DNA of 64,000 nucleotides from Roseateles hydrophilus. Its GTDB lineage: Bacteria > Pseudomonadota > Gammaproteobacteria > Burkholderiales > Burkholderiaceae_C. The stretch is from contig NZ_JAPPUY010000001.1 in NCBI RefSeq assembly GCF_026712245.1, forward strand, positions 248,001 through 312,000, read 5' to 3'. Below, piece after piece: positions 19,873 to 28,698 of the stretch. A program made the translations under genes and the position numbers. Each line of letters starts with the position of its first letter. The stretch's first letter is position 1. The notes beneath the pieces were generated by a model. It was given only the letters and a program-made list of their open reading frames with translations, was not told the DNA's origin and ran no database searches.

Positions 19873-20835
19873 ATGATAGAAGCCAGCACCCCACCCAAGC
19901 CGCTGATCGTGCGCCTGCGCAACTTCGTGGGCGACACGGTGCTGAGCCTGCCGGCGCTGAGGCTGCTGGAGCAGCACGGCTACCGGCTGGAGCTGGTGGG
20001 CAAGGGTTGGGCGCGCGGGCTGCTGGAGGCCGAGGGTTGGGCGGTGCATGTGCGGCCCGCGAAGGTGGGCGACCGCATCGCGCAGCTGCGCGAGCTGCGC
20101 CAGCGTTTTCGAGCCGAGGATGGCGGGTTCGACCGCCGCTCCAACACGCTGCTGCTGCCCTATGCCTTTTCGGCCGCGCTGGATGCGCGGCTGGCCGGGC
20201 TCAAGGCCGAGGGCCATGCCGGCGACGGCCGCACGTGGCTGATGCAGCGCGGCCACCCGCGCCGCGACGGGCGGCACACACTGGTGGAGTACTGGGAGCT
20301 GGCCTGCGACTTCCTGGGCATCCAGGCGGAGCCGCCGGCCGACATCCACGTGAAGGTCACCGAGGCGCAGCGCGGGCAGGCGCTGGCCTTGCTGGCCGAG
20401 CAGGGCCTGGAGGCCGGGCGCTACGTGCTGATCTGCCCGTTCGCGAACGGCAAGGTCGAGTTCCTGGACCGCAGCTGGCCGGACTTCCCGGCGTTCGTGC
20501 GTCGTCTGCATGCCGACGGCCGCCGGATCGTCATCGTGCCGGGGCCGGCCGAGGTGCAGGGGGCGAAGGACTTGTATCCGGACGCCATCCGCCTGGATGG
20601 TGTGGCGCTGGGCGTCTACAACGCGCTGCTGCAGCTGGCCGGCGTGGTGGTCTCCAACGACACCGGGCCGGCCCACATGGCCGCCGGCGTCGGCGCACGG
20701 CTGCTCAGCGTGCTGGGGCCGACCGATCCGGCGCGCTGGGCGCCGTGGGGATCGAGCGTCACCGTCATGCGACGCTGGCCCGAGTGGGTCAGCGTCGATG
20801 AGGTGCTGTCAGCCGTGGATCAGGCCTTGCCCTGA
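19873..20835 (+). CDS. Glycosyltransferase family 9 (heptosyltransferase-like)
   Basis: A 320-residue GT-B enzyme of the ADP-heptose:LPS heptosyltransferase family. It has the N-terminal acceptor-side motif [21 protein letters not shown] and the C-terminal nucleotide-sugar site [31 protein letters not shown]. It probably acts on the cytoplasmic face in building lipopolysaccharide core or another surface glycan; which sugar is not clear. The start ATG at 19873 lies 45 bases from the divergent DUF4254 gene. Its 3' end overlaps convergent gpmA by 16 bases. Confidence 0.85.
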   Translation: MIEASTPPKPLIVRLRNFVGDTVLSLPALRLLEQHGYRLELVGKGWARGLLEAEGWAVHVRPAKVGDRIAQLRELRQRFRAEDGGFDRRSNTLLLPYAFSAALDARLAGLKAEGHAGDGRTWLMQRGHPRRDGRHTLVEYWELACDFLGIQAEPPADIHVKVTEAQRGQALALLAEQGLEAGRYVLICPFANGKVEFLDRSWPDFPAFVRRLHADGRRIVIVPGPAEVQGAKDLYPDAIRLDGVALGVYNALLQLAGVVVSNDTGPAHMAAGVGARLLSVLGPTDPARWAPWGSSVTVMRRWPEWVSVDEVLSAVDQALP

Positions 20836-21563
20836 TTCGCGACGGCGGCGGCTGCCTTGGCGGCCGCTTCGGCGTCGCCCAGGTAGTAGCTCTTGATGGG
20901 TTTCAGGTTGGCGTCCAGCTCGTAGACCAGCGGGATGCCGTTGGGGATGTTCACGCCCACGATGGCGTCGTCGGCGATGCCGTCCAGGTACTTCACCAGT
21001 GCGCGGATGCTGTTGCCGTGCGCGGCGATCAGCACGCGCTGGCCACCCTGGATGGCGGGCGCGACGGTCTCGTTCCAGAACGGCAGCACGCGGGCGACCG
21101 TGTCCTTCAGGCATTCCGTCAGCGGGATGTCGCTCGGGTTGAGCTTGGCGTAGCGCACATCGCTGCGCTCGCTGCGCGGGTCGGTGGCTTCCAGGGCCGG
21201 CGGCGGCGTGTCGTAGCTGCGACGCCAGACAAGCACCTGCTCATCGCCGTACTGTTTGGCCATGTCGGCCTTGTTCAGGCCCTGCAGGCCGCCGTAGTGG
21301 CGCTCGTTCAGGCGCCAGGCGTGCTGCACCGGCAGCCAGGTGCGGTCCATCTGGTCCAGCGCGTGCCACAGCGTCCACACGGCGCGCTTGAGCACCGAGG
21401 TGTAGGCAATGTCGAAGTCGTAGCCGGCTTCCTTGAGCAGTCGGCCCGCGCTCTTGGCCTGTTCCACGCCCGTGGGTGTCAGGTCCACATCGGTCCAGCC
21501 GGTGAAGCGGTTTTCGAGATTCCAGGTCGATTCGCCGTGGCGGATGAGGACGAGCTTGTACAT
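20820..21563 (-). CDS. gpmA: 2,3-bisphosphoglycerate-dependent phosphoglycerate mutase
   Basis: A 247-residue glycolytic enzyme interconverting 3- and 2-phosphoglycerate. The phosphohistidine motif is at the N-terminus ([13 protein letters not shown]9). Further signatures are [15 protein letters not shown], the [16 protein letters not shown] block with the catalytic Glu, and [19 protein letters not shown] with the second His. Length matches dPGM. The ATG at 21563 is preferred because [10 protein letters not shown] is the family's usual opening; upstream in-frame sequence is unrelated. Confidence 0.96.
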   Translation of the reverse strand: MYKLVLIRHGESTWNLENRFTGWTDVDLTPTGVEQAKSAGRLLKEAGYDFDIAYTSVLKRAVWTLWHALDQMDRTWLPVQHAWRLNERHYGGLQGLNKADMAKQYGDEQVLVWRRSYDTPPPALEATDPRSERSDVRYAKLNPSDIPLTECLKDTVARVLPFWNETVAPAIQGGQRVLIAAHGNSIRALVKYLDGIADDAIVGVNIPNGIPLVYELDANLKPIKSYYLGDAEAAAKAAAAVANQGKA

Positions 21564-21751
21564 GGCCTTGAGTGTTGCGAAAACGGTTCGAAATTGTAGG
21601 GACGCACGGTGGGCGGGCACCCGAATTGGGTTCGACCGTGAATGAGTGCGCGTTCGCGTCTAGGGTAATCACCTAGCCAGGGGCTGGCGCTTCTAAGATT
21701 TTTGCATTGCCGCAATTTCTGCGGTTTCTGGTGAGTTACCAAGGAGATCTC

Positions 21752-22960
21752 ATGAAGCTGACCCCCCGGCAACGCGTACTGCCCGCGCTGATCGCCTGCC
21801 TGCTGTGCACCGGCGCGGCCCATGCGGCGGATCCGACCGGCAGTTTCACGGTCTCGGGCTTTGCGACGTTGGGCCTGGTGAAGACGGACACCGATCTGGC
21901 GCAGTACGCCATCGCCGGCCAGACGCGCGGTGCCGACAAGGACATCAGCGCCGAGGTCGACAGCAAGCTGGGCCTGCAGTTCGGCGCCAAGCTCAACAAC
22001 ATGTTCTCCGGTACCGTGCAGCTGCTGGCCAAGAGCGGCGGCGACGGTAACGTCAAGCCGGGCGTGGAATGGGCCTTCGTCAAGGCGCAGCTGGCGCCGT
22101 CGGTGGCCGTGCGGCTGGGTCGCATGGGTGCACCGTTCTTCGCGATCTCAGACTTCCGCGCCGTGGGCTTCGCCAACACGACGCTGCGCCCGCCGCAGGA
22201 CGTCTACGGCCAGGTGCCCGTCAGCCACTTTGATGGCGCCGATGCCAGCTACCAGGCCAACCTCGGCGTCGGCACGCTGACGCTGCAGGGGTTTGGCGGC
22301 AAGTCGTCGGAGAAGTTCGAGCGCGTCGATGTCGAGCTGGATCGTCTGTACGGCATCAACGCGACGCTGGAGACGGATGCCGGCCTGACGCTGCGCTTCG
22401 GCCACGCCAGCGGCAAGCTGACCGTGAAGTCGACCTCGCTGGCCGGCCTGGTGAGCACGCTGCGTGCGACGCCGTTTGCGAGCGTGGGCAACGAGCTGGA
22501 CGCCAATGACAAGAAGGCCAGCTTCACCGGCGTGGGCCTGACCTGGGACGAGGGCCAGTGGCTGGTCAATGCGGAGTACACGCAGCGCCGCGTGGCCACC
22601 TACCTGCCCGACACCGCTGGCTGGTACGTGACGGTGGGCCGCCGCTTCGGCAGCTGGACGCCCTATGCCAGCGCCTCGCAGATCAAGTCGGTCAGCACCA
22701 ACGTGAACAACACCGTGGTCGCCGCGACGCCGCAGCTCGCCCAGCTGCGCGGCATCGTCGACGCGACGCTGGCCAGCCAGCAGCTCAACCAGAAGACGCT
22801 GGCGATCGGCGCGCGCTGGGACTTCGCAAGCAACTTCGCGATGAAGGTCCAGCTGGACCATGTCCGCCCGCAGGGAGATGCGTTCTTCGTCCAGATCCAG
22901 CCGGGTTTCAACAGCCGCAAGGTCAACGTCCTCAGCATCGCTGTCGACACCGTGTTCTGA
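21752..22960 (+). CDS. Porin-like outer membrane protein
   Basis: A 402-residue predicted beta-barrel. A clear signal peptide (basic start, then LPALIACLLCTGAAHA) is followed by DPTGSFTVSGFATLGLVKTD, the kind of first strand seen in general porins. Alternating hydrophobic strands run to a terminal aromatic residue (VDTVF), the usual signal for outer-membrane insertion. AAGGAG sits eight bases before the ATG at 21752. It is followed after 19 bases by a small PstS-like protein, and the two may be co-transcribed. Substrate cannot be inferred from sequence alone. Confidence 0.8.
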   Translation: MKLTPRQRVLPALIACLLCTGAAHAADPTGSFTVSGFATLGLVKTDTDLAQYAIAGQTRGADKDISAEVDSKLGLQFGAKLNNMFSGTVQLLAKSGGDGNVKPGVEWAFVKAQLAPSVAVRLGRMGAPFFAISDFRAVGFANTTLRPPQDVYGQVPVSHFDGADASYQANLGVGTLTLQGFGGKSSEKFERVDVELDRLYGINATLETDAGLTLRFGHASGKLTVKSTSLAGLVSTLRATPFASVGNELDANDKKASFTGVGLTWDEGQWLVNAEYTQRRVATYLPDTAGWYVTVGRRFGSWTPYASASQIKSVSTNVNNTVVAATPQLAQLRGIVDATLASQQLNQKTLAIGARWDFASNFAMKVQLDHVRPQGDAFFVQIQPGFNSRKVNVLSIAVDTVF

Positions 22961-22979
22961 GCCCAGGGAGCAGTCGCAA

Positions 22980-23402
22980 ATGAATTTTCGCCATACCGTC
23001 GTCGTCGCCGCTCTGCTGGCCACGGGCTTGTCTGCCCAGGCCCAGGTGGTCGTCGTCGTGAATCCCAAGAGCGCTCTGGCCACCATGACCGCCGATCAGG
23101 TGTCGGGCATCTTCCTGGGCAAGACCACCACGCTGCCCAGCGGCGCCACCGCTGCGCCGGTGGACCAGGCTGAATCTGCCGCCGTGCGTGAACAGTTCTA
23201 CAGCAAGGTCACCGGCAAGCAGTCGGCGCAGGTGAAGGCTGCCTGGTCGCGCCTGGTGTTCTCGGGCAAGGGCACGCCGCCCAAGGAAGTGGGCAACTCG
23301 GCCGACGTGAAGAAGTTCGTAGCGGGCAATGCCGACGCGATCGGCTACATCGAGAAATCGGCCCTGGATGGCAGTGTCAAGGCGGTGTTGACCGTCGATT
23401 GA
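22980..23402 (+). CDS. Small PstS-like periplasmic substrate-binding protein
   Basis: A 140-residue secreted protein. The signal peptide ends about SAQAQ, and the mature part opens VVVVVNPKSALATMTADQVSGIFLGKTTTLPSG. This resembles the first lobe of PstS-type phosphate-binding proteins (the Q(V/I)..IF.GK motif). It continues REQFYSKVTGKQSAQVKAAWSRLVFSGKG and a closing NADAIGYI. It is less than half the length of a normal PstS and lacks a second lobe, and no pstCAB genes are nearby. Phosphate binding is therefore unproven. Downstream is a chemoreceptor gene, which suggests a sensory role. Confidence 0.75.
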   Translation: MNFRHTVVVAALLATGLSAQAQVVVVVNPKSALATMTADQVSGIFLGKTTTLPSGATAAPVDQAESAAVREQFYSKVTGKQSAQVKAAWSRLVFSGKGTPPKEVGNSADVKKFVAGNADAIGYIEKSALDGSVKAVLTVD

Positions 23403-23424
23403 AGGCTGCCGAACGTCGGAAGAT

Positions 23425-23458
23425 GGGCGCGGCCGCTTGGGGCGCGCCCTTGTTGCTT
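23425..23458 (+). terminator. Hairpin between the PstS-like gene and the MCP gene
   Basis: GGGCGCG at 23425-23431 pairs with CGCGCCC at 23443-23449, followed by TTGTTGCTT. The U-rich tail is imperfect, so termination may be partial and some read-through into the chemoreceptor gene is plausible. Confidence 0.45.
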
Positions 23459-23478
23459 GATGCCCGAGGAGACTGCGA

Positions 23479-24993
23479 ATGAATGTGAAGACCCGGATCT
23501 GGTTGCTGCCCGCGCTGGCGGCCGCCATCTTTGCCATCGGCATTGCCGTGGTGCTGCTGTTTTCGTCGCGCACATCTGACGCCATCAAGTCGGTCGGTGA
23601 TGTCGACTACCCCTTTCTGGACGCGACCACGCAGTTCGCCGCGCAGCTCGAGGCGCTGGGCGCCACCATTCAGAGTGCAGTTGCCGAAGGCGAGAAGAAG
23701 CGGCTTGACGAGGCCAATGAGCGCGCCGCGGGCCTGCGCAAGCTGCTGGCAGCCATCGCCCGTATCGAGGGCAAGGCTGAAGTTGGCGGCCAGTTGACCA
23801 AGAGCTTCGAGGCCTATTTCTCGGCGTCGGTCGAGACGGCGGAGCTGTTCCTGGGCATCCGTCAAGGGGATCAGGCGGGAGCCATTCCCAAGATGCAGGC
23901 GGCCCTGAAAAAGCTGGAGGCTGAGCTCGCCAGCGCCCGGGTGCAGGCAAGTGAGGGCTTTGATGCGGGTCTGGAACGGGCGCAGGGGGGTGTGACCTCC
24001 AGCTTGTGGGCGGCGGTCATCAGCGGCGTCGTTGTTGTACTGTGCCTGGGTGGCGGGTCCTTCCTGATCATTGGCGGTGTCTGGCGGCAGCTGGGCGGAG
24101 AGCCCGAGTACGCCCGCGACGTGATGCGTCAGATGGCCGATGGCGATTTGTCGCAAGACATCGTCGTCGCGCCGGGCGCCGAGCAAAGCATGCTGGCTGC
24201 AGTGCGAGACATGTCGCGGGGCCTGGCGGCCATCGTCGCCAACGTTCGTACCGGCACCGATTCGATGACGGTGGCTTCGCGCGAGATTGCGGCTGGCAAC
24301 CAGGACCTGTCTGAGCGGACCGAAAAGCAGGCGGGCTCGCTGGAGCAGACGGCCGGCAACATGCAGGCCTTGACCGACACGGTGCGCCAGAGCGCTGAAG
24401 CGGCTGCCCAGGCCAACCAGCTGGCTGGATCTGCCGCAGCGGTCGCCCAGCGGGGCGGCGAGGTGGTGAACCAGGTGGTCTCAACGATGGATGAGATCAA
24501 CACCAGCTCAAAGCGAATTGCCGACATCATCGGCACGATCGACGGCATCGCGTTCCAGACCAACATCCTGGCCTTGAATGCGGCCGTGGAGGCGGCCCGC
24601 GCTGGCGAGCAAGGCCGTGGGTTCGCCGTGGTGGCGGGTGAGGTGCGTTTGCTGGCTCAGCGCAGTGCCGAGGCCGCGCGGGAGATCAAGGGCCTGATCG
24701 GCGCGAGCGTTGACAAGGTCGAGTCCGGCGCCCGCCTCGTGCAGGATGCTGGCAGCACGATGGAAGAGATCGTCGCCAGCGTCCAGCGGGTCTCGGACAT
24801 CATCGGTGAGATCACGGCGGCGGCTTCCGAGCAGAGCCAGGGCATCGGCCAGGTCAACGCGTCGGTGGTGCAGTTGGACCAGATGACCCAGCAGAACGCT
24901 GCGCTGGTCGAGGAGGCCGCCGCGGCCGCCAGCAGCCTGGAGCAGCAGGCCGTCACGCTGCAGCAGGCCGTGGCGACGTTCAAGCTGTCCTGA
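23479..24993 (+). CDS. Methyl-accepting chemotaxis protein
   Basis: A 504-residue transmembrane receptor. Membrane helix 1 is near residues 8-32 ([21 protein letters not shown]). A short helical periplasmic sensor follows up to about 175, then membrane helix 2 ([21 protein letters not shown]), a HAMP region ([11 protein letters not shown]), and the signalling domain with tip [33 protein letters not shown]. Two QTEQ-like methylation regions flank it. It ends ATFKLS and has no CheR-docking pentapeptide. The ligand is unknown; the PstS-like protein encoded 76 bases upstream is a candidate partner. Confidence 0.92.
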   Translation: MNVKTRIWLLPALAAAIFAIGIAVVLLFSSRTSDAIKSVGDVDYPFLDATTQFAAQLEALGATIQSAVAEGEKKRLDEANERAAGLRKLLAAIARIEGKAEVGGQLTKSFEAYFSASVETAELFLGIRQGDQAGAIPKMQAALKKLEAELASARVQASEGFDAGLERAQGGVTSSLWAAVISGVVVVLCLGGGSFLIIGGVWRQLGGEPEYARDVMRQMADGDLSQDIVVAPGAEQSMLAAVRDMSRGLAAIVANVRTGTDSMTVASREIAAGNQDLSERTEKQAGSLEQTAGNMQALTDTVRQSAEAAAQANQLAGSAAAVAQRGGEVVNQVVSTMDEINTSSKRIADIIGTIDGIAFQTNILALNAAVEAARAGEQGRGFAVVAGEVRLLAQRSAEAAREIKGLIGASVDKVESGARLVQDAGSTMEEIVASVQRVSDIIGEITAAASEQSQGIGQVNASVVQLDQMTQQNAALVEEAAAAASSLEQQAVTLQQAVATFKLS

Positions 24994-25075
24994 GCCGCCG
25001 AGCCCGCACCCCGACGGGGCGTGGCGGGCTCGCCGATAATCGCGGGCTTTTCTCCAAGCCCTAGACGGTGATCGC

Positions 25076-25486
25076 TTGAACTTCCTGATCGAAAACTGGT
25101 TTCTGATCGTTGCTGCCCTGGTGTCCGGCGGCATGCTGGTGTGGCCCCTGATCGTGTCGGGCTCGCAAGGCGCGGCGCTCACCCCGGCGCAGGCCGTGCA
25201 ACTCGTCAACCGCGAGAAGGGCGTGCTCATCGACGTCAGCGAGCCCGAGGAATATGCCAAGGGCCACGCGGTTGGCGCGCGCAACATCCCCTTCGGTCAG
25301 ATCGAGGGGCACAAGCAGTTGCCGTCCAACAAGTCCCTGCCGCTGGTGTTGCTGTGCCCGACCGGCGCACGCGCCGGCCGCGCGGCAGGCATGCTGCGCA
25401 AGCTGGGCTACGAGAAGGCCCAGGTGCTGGGAGGCGGCCTGAAGGCATGGCGCGACGCCAACCTGCCTGTCGAGAAGAGCGCCTGA
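25076..25486 (+). CDS. Membrane-anchored rhodanese-like protein
   Basis: A 136-residue protein with one N-terminal membrane helix (residues 6-27) and a single rhodanese domain carrying the active-site loop C94-P-T-G-A-R-A. The preceding VLIDVSEPEEYAKGHAVGARNIP block is the family's substrate-side motif. It may move sulfane sulfur or act in redox handling. The start is TTG at 25076, since no suitable ATG precedes the membrane helix. Eleven bases later comes grxC, then secB, an order common in proteobacteria (rhodanese-grxC-secB-gpsA). Confidence 0.88.
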   Translation: MNFLIENWFLIVAALVSGGMLVWPLIVSGSQGAALTPAQAVQLVNREKGVLIDVSEPEEYAKGHAVGARNIPFGQIEGHKQLPSNKSLPLVLLCPTGARAGRAAGMLRKLGYEKAQVLGGGLKAWRDANLPVEKSA

Positions 25487-25497
25487 GGAGCCCGGCC

Positions 25498-25758
25498 ATG
25501 GCCACCGTGAAGATGTACACCACCCAGGTCTGCCCGTTCTGCGTGCGCGCCAAGATGCTGCTCAAGCAGCGCGGCGTGGAGCAGATCGACGAAGTCCGCA
25601 TTGACCTGAACCCCGAGGAGCGCCAGGTCATGATGGACAAGACCGGCCGCCGCACCGTGCCGCAGATCTTCATCGGCGACACCCATGTCGGGGGGTGTGA
25701 TGACCTGATCGCGCTGGACCAGCGCGGCGGGCTGCTGCCATTGCTCCAGGCGGCCTGA
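25498..25758 (+). CDS. grxC: Glutaredoxin 3
   Basis: An 86-residue thioredoxin-fold protein with the dithiol active site C12-P-F-C15. The glutathione-binding TVPQIFIGDTHVGGCDDL segment is intact. It reduces disulfides and glutathionylated proteins with glutathione. It follows the rhodanese gene by 11 bases, probably in one transcript, and precedes secB. Length is normal for GrxC. The CPFC site (rather than CPYC) is common in betaproteobacterial members. Confidence 0.94.
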   Translation: MATVKMYTTQVCPFCVRAKMLLKQRGVEQIDEVRIDLNPEERQVMMDKTGRRTVPQIFIGDTHVGGCDDLIALDQRGGLLPLLQAA

Positions 25759-25820
25759 TTTCAAGCCCCGGGCAAGCCCGATCAGGCCTGTCACAAGGCC
25801 TCGCCCATAATCCAGCCACC

Positions 25821-25852
25821 GCCCGCAGCGCGCCGCCTGCGGGCTTTTGTTT
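25821..25852 (+). terminator. Rho-independent terminator between grxC and secB
   Basis: GCCCGCA (25821-25827) pairs with TGCGGGC (25838-25844) across a 10-base GC-rich loop, followed by TTTTGTTT. It ends 23 bases before the secB start, so it could also act as an attenuator in a secB leader if transcription starts near the CATAAT at 25806. Confidence 0.65.
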
Positions 25853-25875
25853 GACGCTTCGCTAGAGAGAGTTTC

Positions 25876-26349
25876 ATGGCCGACGAGATCCAAGCTGCCG
25901 CCGAAGGCACCCCCGTGTTCCAGATCCAGCGCATGTACCTGAAGGATCTGTCGCTGGAGCAGCCCAATGCGCCGCACATCCTGCTGGAGCAGCAGCAGCC
26001 CCAGGTCGACATCAACCTGACGCTGTCGGCCGAGAGCGTCACCGACGGCATCTTCGAAGTCTGCGTGACGGCCACCGTCAACACCAAGGTCGGCGACAAG
26101 ACGCTGTTCCTGGTGGAGGCCAAGCAGGCCGGCATCTTCGAGATCCGCCATGTGCCGCAAGAGCAGCTCGAAGGCATCCTGGGCATCGTGTGCCCGCAGA
26201 TGGTCTACCCCTACCTGCGCGCCATCGTGTCCGACGTCTGCACGCGCGCCGGCTTCCCGCCCGTGCTGCTGACCGAAGTGAACTTCCAGGCCATGTTCGA
26301 GGCCCAGCAGGCCCAGCGCGCCGCCCAGGGCGGCCAGGCGGTCAACTGA
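25876..26349 (+). CDS. secB: Protein-export chaperone SecB
   Basis: A 157-residue cytosolic chaperone that keeps preproteins unfolded and hands them to SecA. Conserved text includes [20 protein letters not shown], the EVCVTATV strand, [13 protein letters not shown] and the [27 protein letters not shown] block near the C-terminus. Length matches the family. The ATG at 25876 opens MADEIQAA. It lies in the frequent rhodanese-grxC-secB-gpsA order, with a strong terminator after it. Confidence 0.97.
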   Translation: MADEIQAAAEGTPVFQIQRMYLKDLSLEQPNAPHILLEQQQPQVDINLTLSAESVTDGIFEVCVTATVNTKVGDKTLFLVEAKQAGIFEIRHVPQEQLEGILGIVCPQMVYPYLRAIVSDVCTRAGFPPVLLTEVNFQAMFEAQQAQRAAQGGQAVN

Positions 26350-26380
26350 TCATCCAGGCCCTGGCCTGTTGATGACGCCC

Positions 26381-26400
26381 CGCCCCGTGCGGGGCGTTTT
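26381..26400 (+). terminator. Rho-independent terminator after secB
   Basis: CGCCCC (26381-26386), loop GTGC, GGGGCG (26391-26396), then TTTT at 26397-26400. It lies 31 bases downstream of the secB stop and 22 bases before gpsA. Confidence 0.8.
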
Positions 26401-26421
26401 GCTTGAGGGACACTTCCGCGC

Positions 26422-27429
26422 ATGACGACGATGAAGATCAGCGTTCTCGGTGCCGGTGCCTGGGGCACGGCGCTGGCCATCCAGGCCGCACGGGCCGGCC
26501 ATGACGTGCAACTGTGGGCGCGCGACGCCGAGGCCGTCGCGCAGATGCGCGCGACGCGCCGCAATGCGGCCTATCTGCCCGACAGCGAGCTGCCGGCGGC
26601 GCTGGGGTTGACGGCCGACCGTGCCGCCGCCGTGGCGCACGCTGCGGCCGGCCTGACCATCATCGCCACGCCCATGTCCGGTTTGCGCGAGACGCTGGCA
26701 GCGCTGCCCGCCAGGCAACGCGTGCTGTGGCTGTGCAAGGGCTTCGAGGCCGGCACCGGCAAGCTGGGCCACGAGATCGCGCGGGAGCTGCAGCCGGCCA
26801 TGCGCGTGGGCGTGCTGTCCGGCCCCAGCTTTGCGCAGGAGGTGGCCGCCGGCCGGCCGACGGCGCTGGTGGCCGCCAGCGAGGACGCCGCGCTGGCCCA
26901 GGCGGCCGTCGACGCCTTCCATGGTGAGCGGCTGCGGGTCTACACGTCGGCCGACCCGGTGGGTGTGGAGGTGGGCGGTGCGGTCAAGAACGTGATGGCG
27001 ATTGCCGTGGGCATTTGCGACGGCCTGTCGGGCGCCGCGCCGGACGCGCCGGGCCTGAATGCGCGCGCCGCGCTCATCACGCGCGGCCTGGCCGAGATGC
27101 TGCGCCTGGGCGTCGCACTGGGCGCCAAGGTCGAGACCTTCATGGGCCTGTCGGGCCTGGGCGACCTCGTGCTGACGGCGACCGGCGACCTGTCCCGCAA
27201 CCGCCGCGTGGGCCTGCTGCTGGCCCAGGGGCTGGCGCTGCCGCAGATCCTGCAGCAGCTGGGCCACGTGGCGGAGGGCGTCTACAGCGCGCCGACCGTG
27301 CTGGCGCGTGCGCGCGCCGCCGGCGTCGAGATGCCCATCACCGAGGGCATGGTGGCGCTGCTGGACGGGCGGCTCAAGGTGGGTGAGGCCGTCGAACGGC
27401 TGATGAGCCGAGACGCCAAGGCCGAGTGA
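26422..27429 (+). CDS. gpsA: Glycerol-3-phosphate dehydrogenase [NAD(P)+]
   Basis: A 335-residue cytosolic enzyme reducing dihydroxyacetone phosphate to sn-glycerol-3-phosphate for phospholipid synthesis. The Rossmann motif is [14 protein letters not shown]; further signatures are [18 protein letters not shown], the catalytic Lys in [16 protein letters not shown], and [23 protein letters not shown]. The start MTTMKIS keeps both Met codons; the second (26431) is equally possible. It converges with trmL, whose stop lies two bases beyond the gpsA stop. Confidence 0.96.
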   Translation: MTTMKISVLGAGAWGTALAIQAARAGHDVQLWARDAEAVAQMRATRRNAAYLPDSELPAALGLTADRAAAVAHAAAGLTIIATPMSGLRETLAALPARQRVLWLCKGFEAGTGKLGHEIARELQPAMRVGVLSGPSFAQEVAAGRPTALVAASEDAALAQAAVDAFHGERLRVYTSADPVGVEVGGAVKNVMAIAVGICDGLSGAAPDAPGLNARAALITRGLAEMLRLGVALGAKVETFMGLSGLGDLVLTATGDLSRNRRVGLLLAQGLALPQILQQLGHVAEGVYSAPTVLARARAAGVEMPITEGMVALLDGRLKVGEAVERLMSRDAKAE

Positions 27430-27430
27430 G

Positions 27431-27901
27431 TCACGCGCCCCCCGCGTAGCCGTTCTGCCGCCAGGCTTCGAACACGGCGACCGCCACGCTGTTGCTGAGG
27501 TTCAGGCTGCGCTGCTCGGGGCGCATGGGCAGCCTGACGCGCTGTTCAGGCGCAAAGCCGTCGCGCAGTGCGGGCGGCAGGCCCGCCGTCTCGCTGCCGA
27601 ACACCAGCCAGTCGCCCGGCTGCCAGGCGACCTCGCCGAAAGGCCGGCTGCCGCGCGTCGTGAACGCAAACAGGCGCGTCGGGTCAGGTGACTCGGCGGC
27701 CAGGAAGGCGGCCCAGTCGGCATGGCGCTGCACGCGGGCGTACTCGTGATAGTCCAGCCCGGCGCGCTGCAGCAAGCGGTCTTCCATCGAGAAACCCAGC
27801 GGCTCGATGAGGTGCAGCGCGCAGCCGGTGTTGGCGGCGAGCCGGATCACGTTGCCCGTGTTGGGCGGGATCTCAGGGTTGACGAGGACGATTCGGAACA
27901 T
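27431..27901 (-). CDS. trmL: tRNA (cytidine/uridine-2'-O-)-methyltransferase TrmL
   Basis: A 156-residue SPOUT methyltransferase that methylates the wobble ribose (position 34) of tRNA-Leu isoacceptors. Motifs present are VLVNPEIPPNTGNVIRLAANTGCALHLIEPLGF at the N-terminus, the SAM-knot segment WLVFGSETAGLP and RSLNLSNSVAVAVFEAWRQ at the end. The length fits TrmL rather than the longer TrmJ. It is convergent with gpsA and lies 18 bases downstream of comF on the same strand. Confidence 0.93.
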   Translation of the reverse strand: MFRIVLVNPEIPPNTGNVIRLAANTGCALHLIEPLGFSMEDRLLQRAGLDYHEYARVQRHADWAAFLAAESPDPTRLFAFTTRGSRPFGEVAWQPGDWLVFGSETAGLPPALRDGFAPEQRVRLPMRPEQRSLNLSNSVAVAVFEAWRQNGYAGGA

Positions 27902-27919
27902 GGGCGGATTGTCCCGCCC

Positions 27920-28675
27920 CTAGCCGTCTCCGGGCTCGGGTGTGCGCGCGATGACCCAGGCCTGCACGCTCATGACGCCAGCCTGCAGCAGCACGCGGGC
28001 CAGTTCGTACAGCGTGGCACCGGTGGTCATCACGTCGTCCAGCAATGCGACGGTGGTGCCGCGCAGCTGGTCGGCTTTCAATGGGTCGACGGCGAAGATG
28101 CCGCGCACGTTTGCCGCACGCGCATCCAGCTTCAGGCTGGCCTGGGCTGCGTTGTGGCGCACGCGCAGCAGCAGGTCCGGCTCGCAGCGCAGGCCGCGCC
28201 GCCGGGCCAGCGCGCGGGCCAGTTCGTGCGATTGGTTGTAGCCGCGCTCGCGCAGTCGTTCGGCGGACAGCGGCACGGGCAGCAGCCAGTCGGGGGCATT
28301 GACCTCCGAGGCGTTGAGGGCACAGTTGAGCCGCTCCAGCAGGCTCTCGCGCAATTCCAGGGCCTGGTGGTACTTGAAGTGCTGCAGCAGGCCGTCCCAG
28401 GGAAAGCCGTACTCCAGTGCGGCCACCGTGCGGTCCAGCGGTGGCGCCTGCAGCAGGCAGCGTCCGCATTGAGGGCGCGGGTGGCCGGTCATGGCCGGGG
28501 GCAGCCGTGTCGCGCAAGTCCAGCAGCGCGGCTGCGGGCGGGCATACAGCGCTATGCAGGATGCGCAGATGGTCTGGTGGCTCCAGGCGCGGCAGACCGA
28601 GCACTGGCCTGCACAACGCAGCAGCACCCGCTCCATGGGTGCGGGCTTCTGGGTGGCCAGGAGGCGCGGCGGCAT
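27920..28675 (-). CDS. comF: ComF family protein (phosphoribosyltransferase-like)
   Basis: A 251-residue protein with N-terminal zinc-ribbon-like cysteine pairs (CSVC, CASC, CWTC, CGRC). The C-terminal type I phosphoribosyltransferase-like domain carries VALLDDVMTTGATLYEL and the RERGYNQSHELARALAR motif. ComF proteins support uptake of single-stranded DNA in transformation; related proteins have other or unknown roles. The start lies only 23 bases from the divergent methyltransferase ATG. In many proteobacteria comF sits next to bioC-like genes, as here. Confidence 0.88.
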   Translation of the reverse strand: MPPRLLATQKPAPMERVLLRCAGQCSVCRAWSHQTICASCIALYARPQPRCWTCATRLPPAMTGHPRPQCGRCLLQAPPLDRTVAALEYGFPWDGLLQHFKYHQALELRESLLERLNCALNASEVNAPDWLLPVPLSAERLRERGYNQSHELARALARRRGLRCEPDLLLRVRHNAAQASLKLDARAANVRGIFAVDPLKADQLRGTTVALLDDVMTTGATLYELARVLLQAGVMSVQAWVIARTPEPGDG

Positions 28676-28698
28676 CGGGTCAATATACTGACCAGCCC

